Shown piece by piece: positions 6,318-7,460 of a DNA stretch of 7,460 bases. The notes under the pieces are model-generated. The model had not been told where the DNA came from. It saw only the letters and a program-made list of their open reading frames with translations, and did not search any database. Location of the stretch: contig CATYYP010000090.1 in assembly GCA_958415245.1 (NCBI GenBank), positions 1 through 7,460 on the forward strand, given 5' to 3'. Position 1 is the first letter of the stretch; every line of letters begins with the position of its first letter. The stretch is from Schaalia odontolytica (GTDB taxonomy: Bacteria > Actinomycetota > Actinomycetes > Actinomycetales > Actinomycetaceae). The translations under genes were made by a program, and so were the position numbers.

Positions 6318-7460
6318 ACGACAACTGGCTGTCCGCTCCCCCTCCCGAGCAACTCACGCCTTTCGAGCCGCCGGCCTCGGAGGGAGCGCACCATCCCGAT
6401 AGAGGCTTCACCATCGGGCACCGAATGGAATCCCACGGAGGCCTGGGACGCACCGGCATCATCCACACCGCGCACGGAACGATCGCGACCCCCGCGTTCA
6501 TTCCCGTCGGCACGAAGGCCAACGTCAAGGCCCTCACGCCCGAGATGGTTCGCTCGCTGGGTGCTCAGGCCGTCCTCGCGAACGCCTACCACCTGTACCT
6601 GCAGCCGGGGTCCGACATCGTCGACGAGGCAGGCGGTTTCGGTCAGTTCATGAACTGGTCTGGCCCCACCTACACCGATTCGGGTGGCTTCCAGGTCCTG
6701 TCTCTTGGAGCCGGCTTTAAGAAGGTTCTGTCGCAGGAGTTCTCCGGTCAGGCCGACCCGACCGACCCGAAGGTCCAGATGCAGGCCATCAAGGCATCGA
6801 ACGCGGTCGTCGACAACGATGGCGTGATCTTCTCCAGCCACATCGACGGGACGAAGCACCGCTTCAACCCCGAGGTGTCGATGGGAATCCAGCACCAGCT
6901 CGGCTCCGACATCATGTTCGCGTTCGATGAGCTCACGAGCCTCCTCCACCCGCGTTCCTACCAGGAGGAATCCCTCGAGCGCACCCACGCGTGGGCAGCC
7001 CGATGCCTCGCCGAGCACAAACGCCTGACGGAAGAACGCTCTCACAAGCCGTATCAGCAGCTGTGGGGTGTCATCCAGGGTGCTCAGTGGGAGGACCTGC
7101 GCCGCCAGGCGGCGCGCACGATGGCGGGCATGGAGGTCGACGGCCAACGCTTCGACGGGTTCGGAGTTGGTGGCGCACTCGAGAAGGAGAACCTCGGCAC
7201 AATCGTCTCGTGGGTGTGCGAGGAGCTGGGCGAGGATCGTCCCCGCCACCTCCTGGGTATTTCTGAGCCTGAGGACCTGTTCGCGGGCGTCGCAGCCGGT
7301 GCTGACACCTTCGACTGCGTCAATCCGTCGCGCGTCGCGCGTAACGCCGCGATCTACACGCCGGACGGGCGTTTCAACATCACGAACGCACGCTTCAAGC
7401 GGGATTTCACGCCGCTCGTCGAGGGTTGCGGATGCTACACCTGCACGCACTACACCCGCG
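6314..7460 (+). CDS. tgt: tRNA-guanine (queuine) transglycosylase, 3'-truncated by window edge
   Basis: Tgt exchanges guanine 34 in GUN-anticodon tRNAs (Asp, Asn, His, Tyr) for a queuosine precursor. The first 382 residues are present. Visible marks: PVGTKANVKALTPE (64-77), DSGGFQ (Asp122, acid/base), GSDIMFAFDE (Asp205, base recognition), WGVIQG (251-256), FDCV with the probable nucleophile Asp334, and zinc ligands Cys372, Cys374 and Cys377 in CGCYTC. The distal His of the zinc site and roughly 40-60 residues lie beyond the window. The base-contacting loop reads GGALEKEN (286-293) rather than GGLAVGE. The first 30 residues are a Pro-rich, non-conserved extension; Met38 is an alternative start, but the ATGA overlap with yhhQ and GAGG 10 nt upstream favour the ATG at 6314. 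Confidence 0.95.
   Translation, partial: MNDNWLSAPPPEQLTPFEPPASEGAHHPDRGFTIGHRMESHGGLGRTGIIHTAHGTIATPAFIPVGTKANVKALTPEMVRSLGAQAVLANAYHLYLQPGSDIVDEAGGFGQFMNWSGPTYTDSGGFQVLSLGAGFKKVLSQEFSGQADPTDPKVQMQAIKASNAVVDNDGVIFSSHIDGTKHRFNPEVSMGIQHQLGSDIMFAFDELTSLLHPRSYQEESLERTHAWAARCLAEHKRLTEERSHKPYQQLWGVIQGAQWEDLRRQAARTMAGMEVDGQRFDGFGVGGALEKENLGTIVSWVCEELGEDRPRHLLGISEPEDLFAGVAAGADTFDCVNPSRVARNAAIYTPDGRFNITNARFKRDFTPLVEGCGCYTCTHYTR

Noticed and set aside
6212..7450. Minus-strand open frame (412 codons) opposite the end of yhhQ and tgt
   Set aside because: It spans two conserved plus-strand genes and has no family signature; the sense strand carries all catalytic motifs of Tgt.

Overview
The window reads as ordinary high-GC actinobacterial chromosome. 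I infer a member of the Actinomycetaceae or a close relative from the G/C-rich third codon positions, the actinobacterial style of Tgt, the Ser/Thr-rich lipoprotein tethers and the operator type. The genus cannot be fixed from sequence alone. All genes look intact except the last, which runs off the right edge. I see no mobile element, CRISPR array, tRNA or rRNA.

Left half (1-3836, + strand): an amino-acid ABC importer operon. Two tandem, closely similar substrate-binding lipoproteins (73-1008 and 1105-2049) are followed by one permease (2057-3019) and one ATPase (3016-3789, start overlapping the permease stop in ATGA). The operon closes with a strong intrinsic terminator (3801-3836). Each binding-protein gene has its own upstream cluster of TGCAT-type half-sites forming 18-bp palindromes. 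Their layout matches an ARG box, so I infer ArgR control and an arginine or other basic amino-acid substrate. The operator-to-start distance is 65 bp at both copies, so the duplication appears to have carried the regulatory region with the gene.

Middle (3872-5485, - strand): a two-domain ABC-F translation factor, convergent with the transporter operon. It starts at GTG, and its only Shine-Dalgarno sequence abuts the start codon and can be sequestered in a hairpin.

Right half (5628-7460, + strand): a YhhQ-family (DUF165) queuosine-precursor transporter overlaps the start of tgt (tRNA-guanine transglycosylase) in ATGA. Together they form a queuosine-modification module: YhhQ brings a Q precursor across the membrane and Tgt inserts it at tRNA position 34. 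The base-contacting loop of Tgt differs from the classic bacterial GGLAVGE, which makes the identity of the salvaged base an open question.

No wholly new system is evident. The most interesting points are the duplicated, helically phased operators, the duplicated binding proteins feeding one transporter, and the variant Tgt loop beside its probable transporter.
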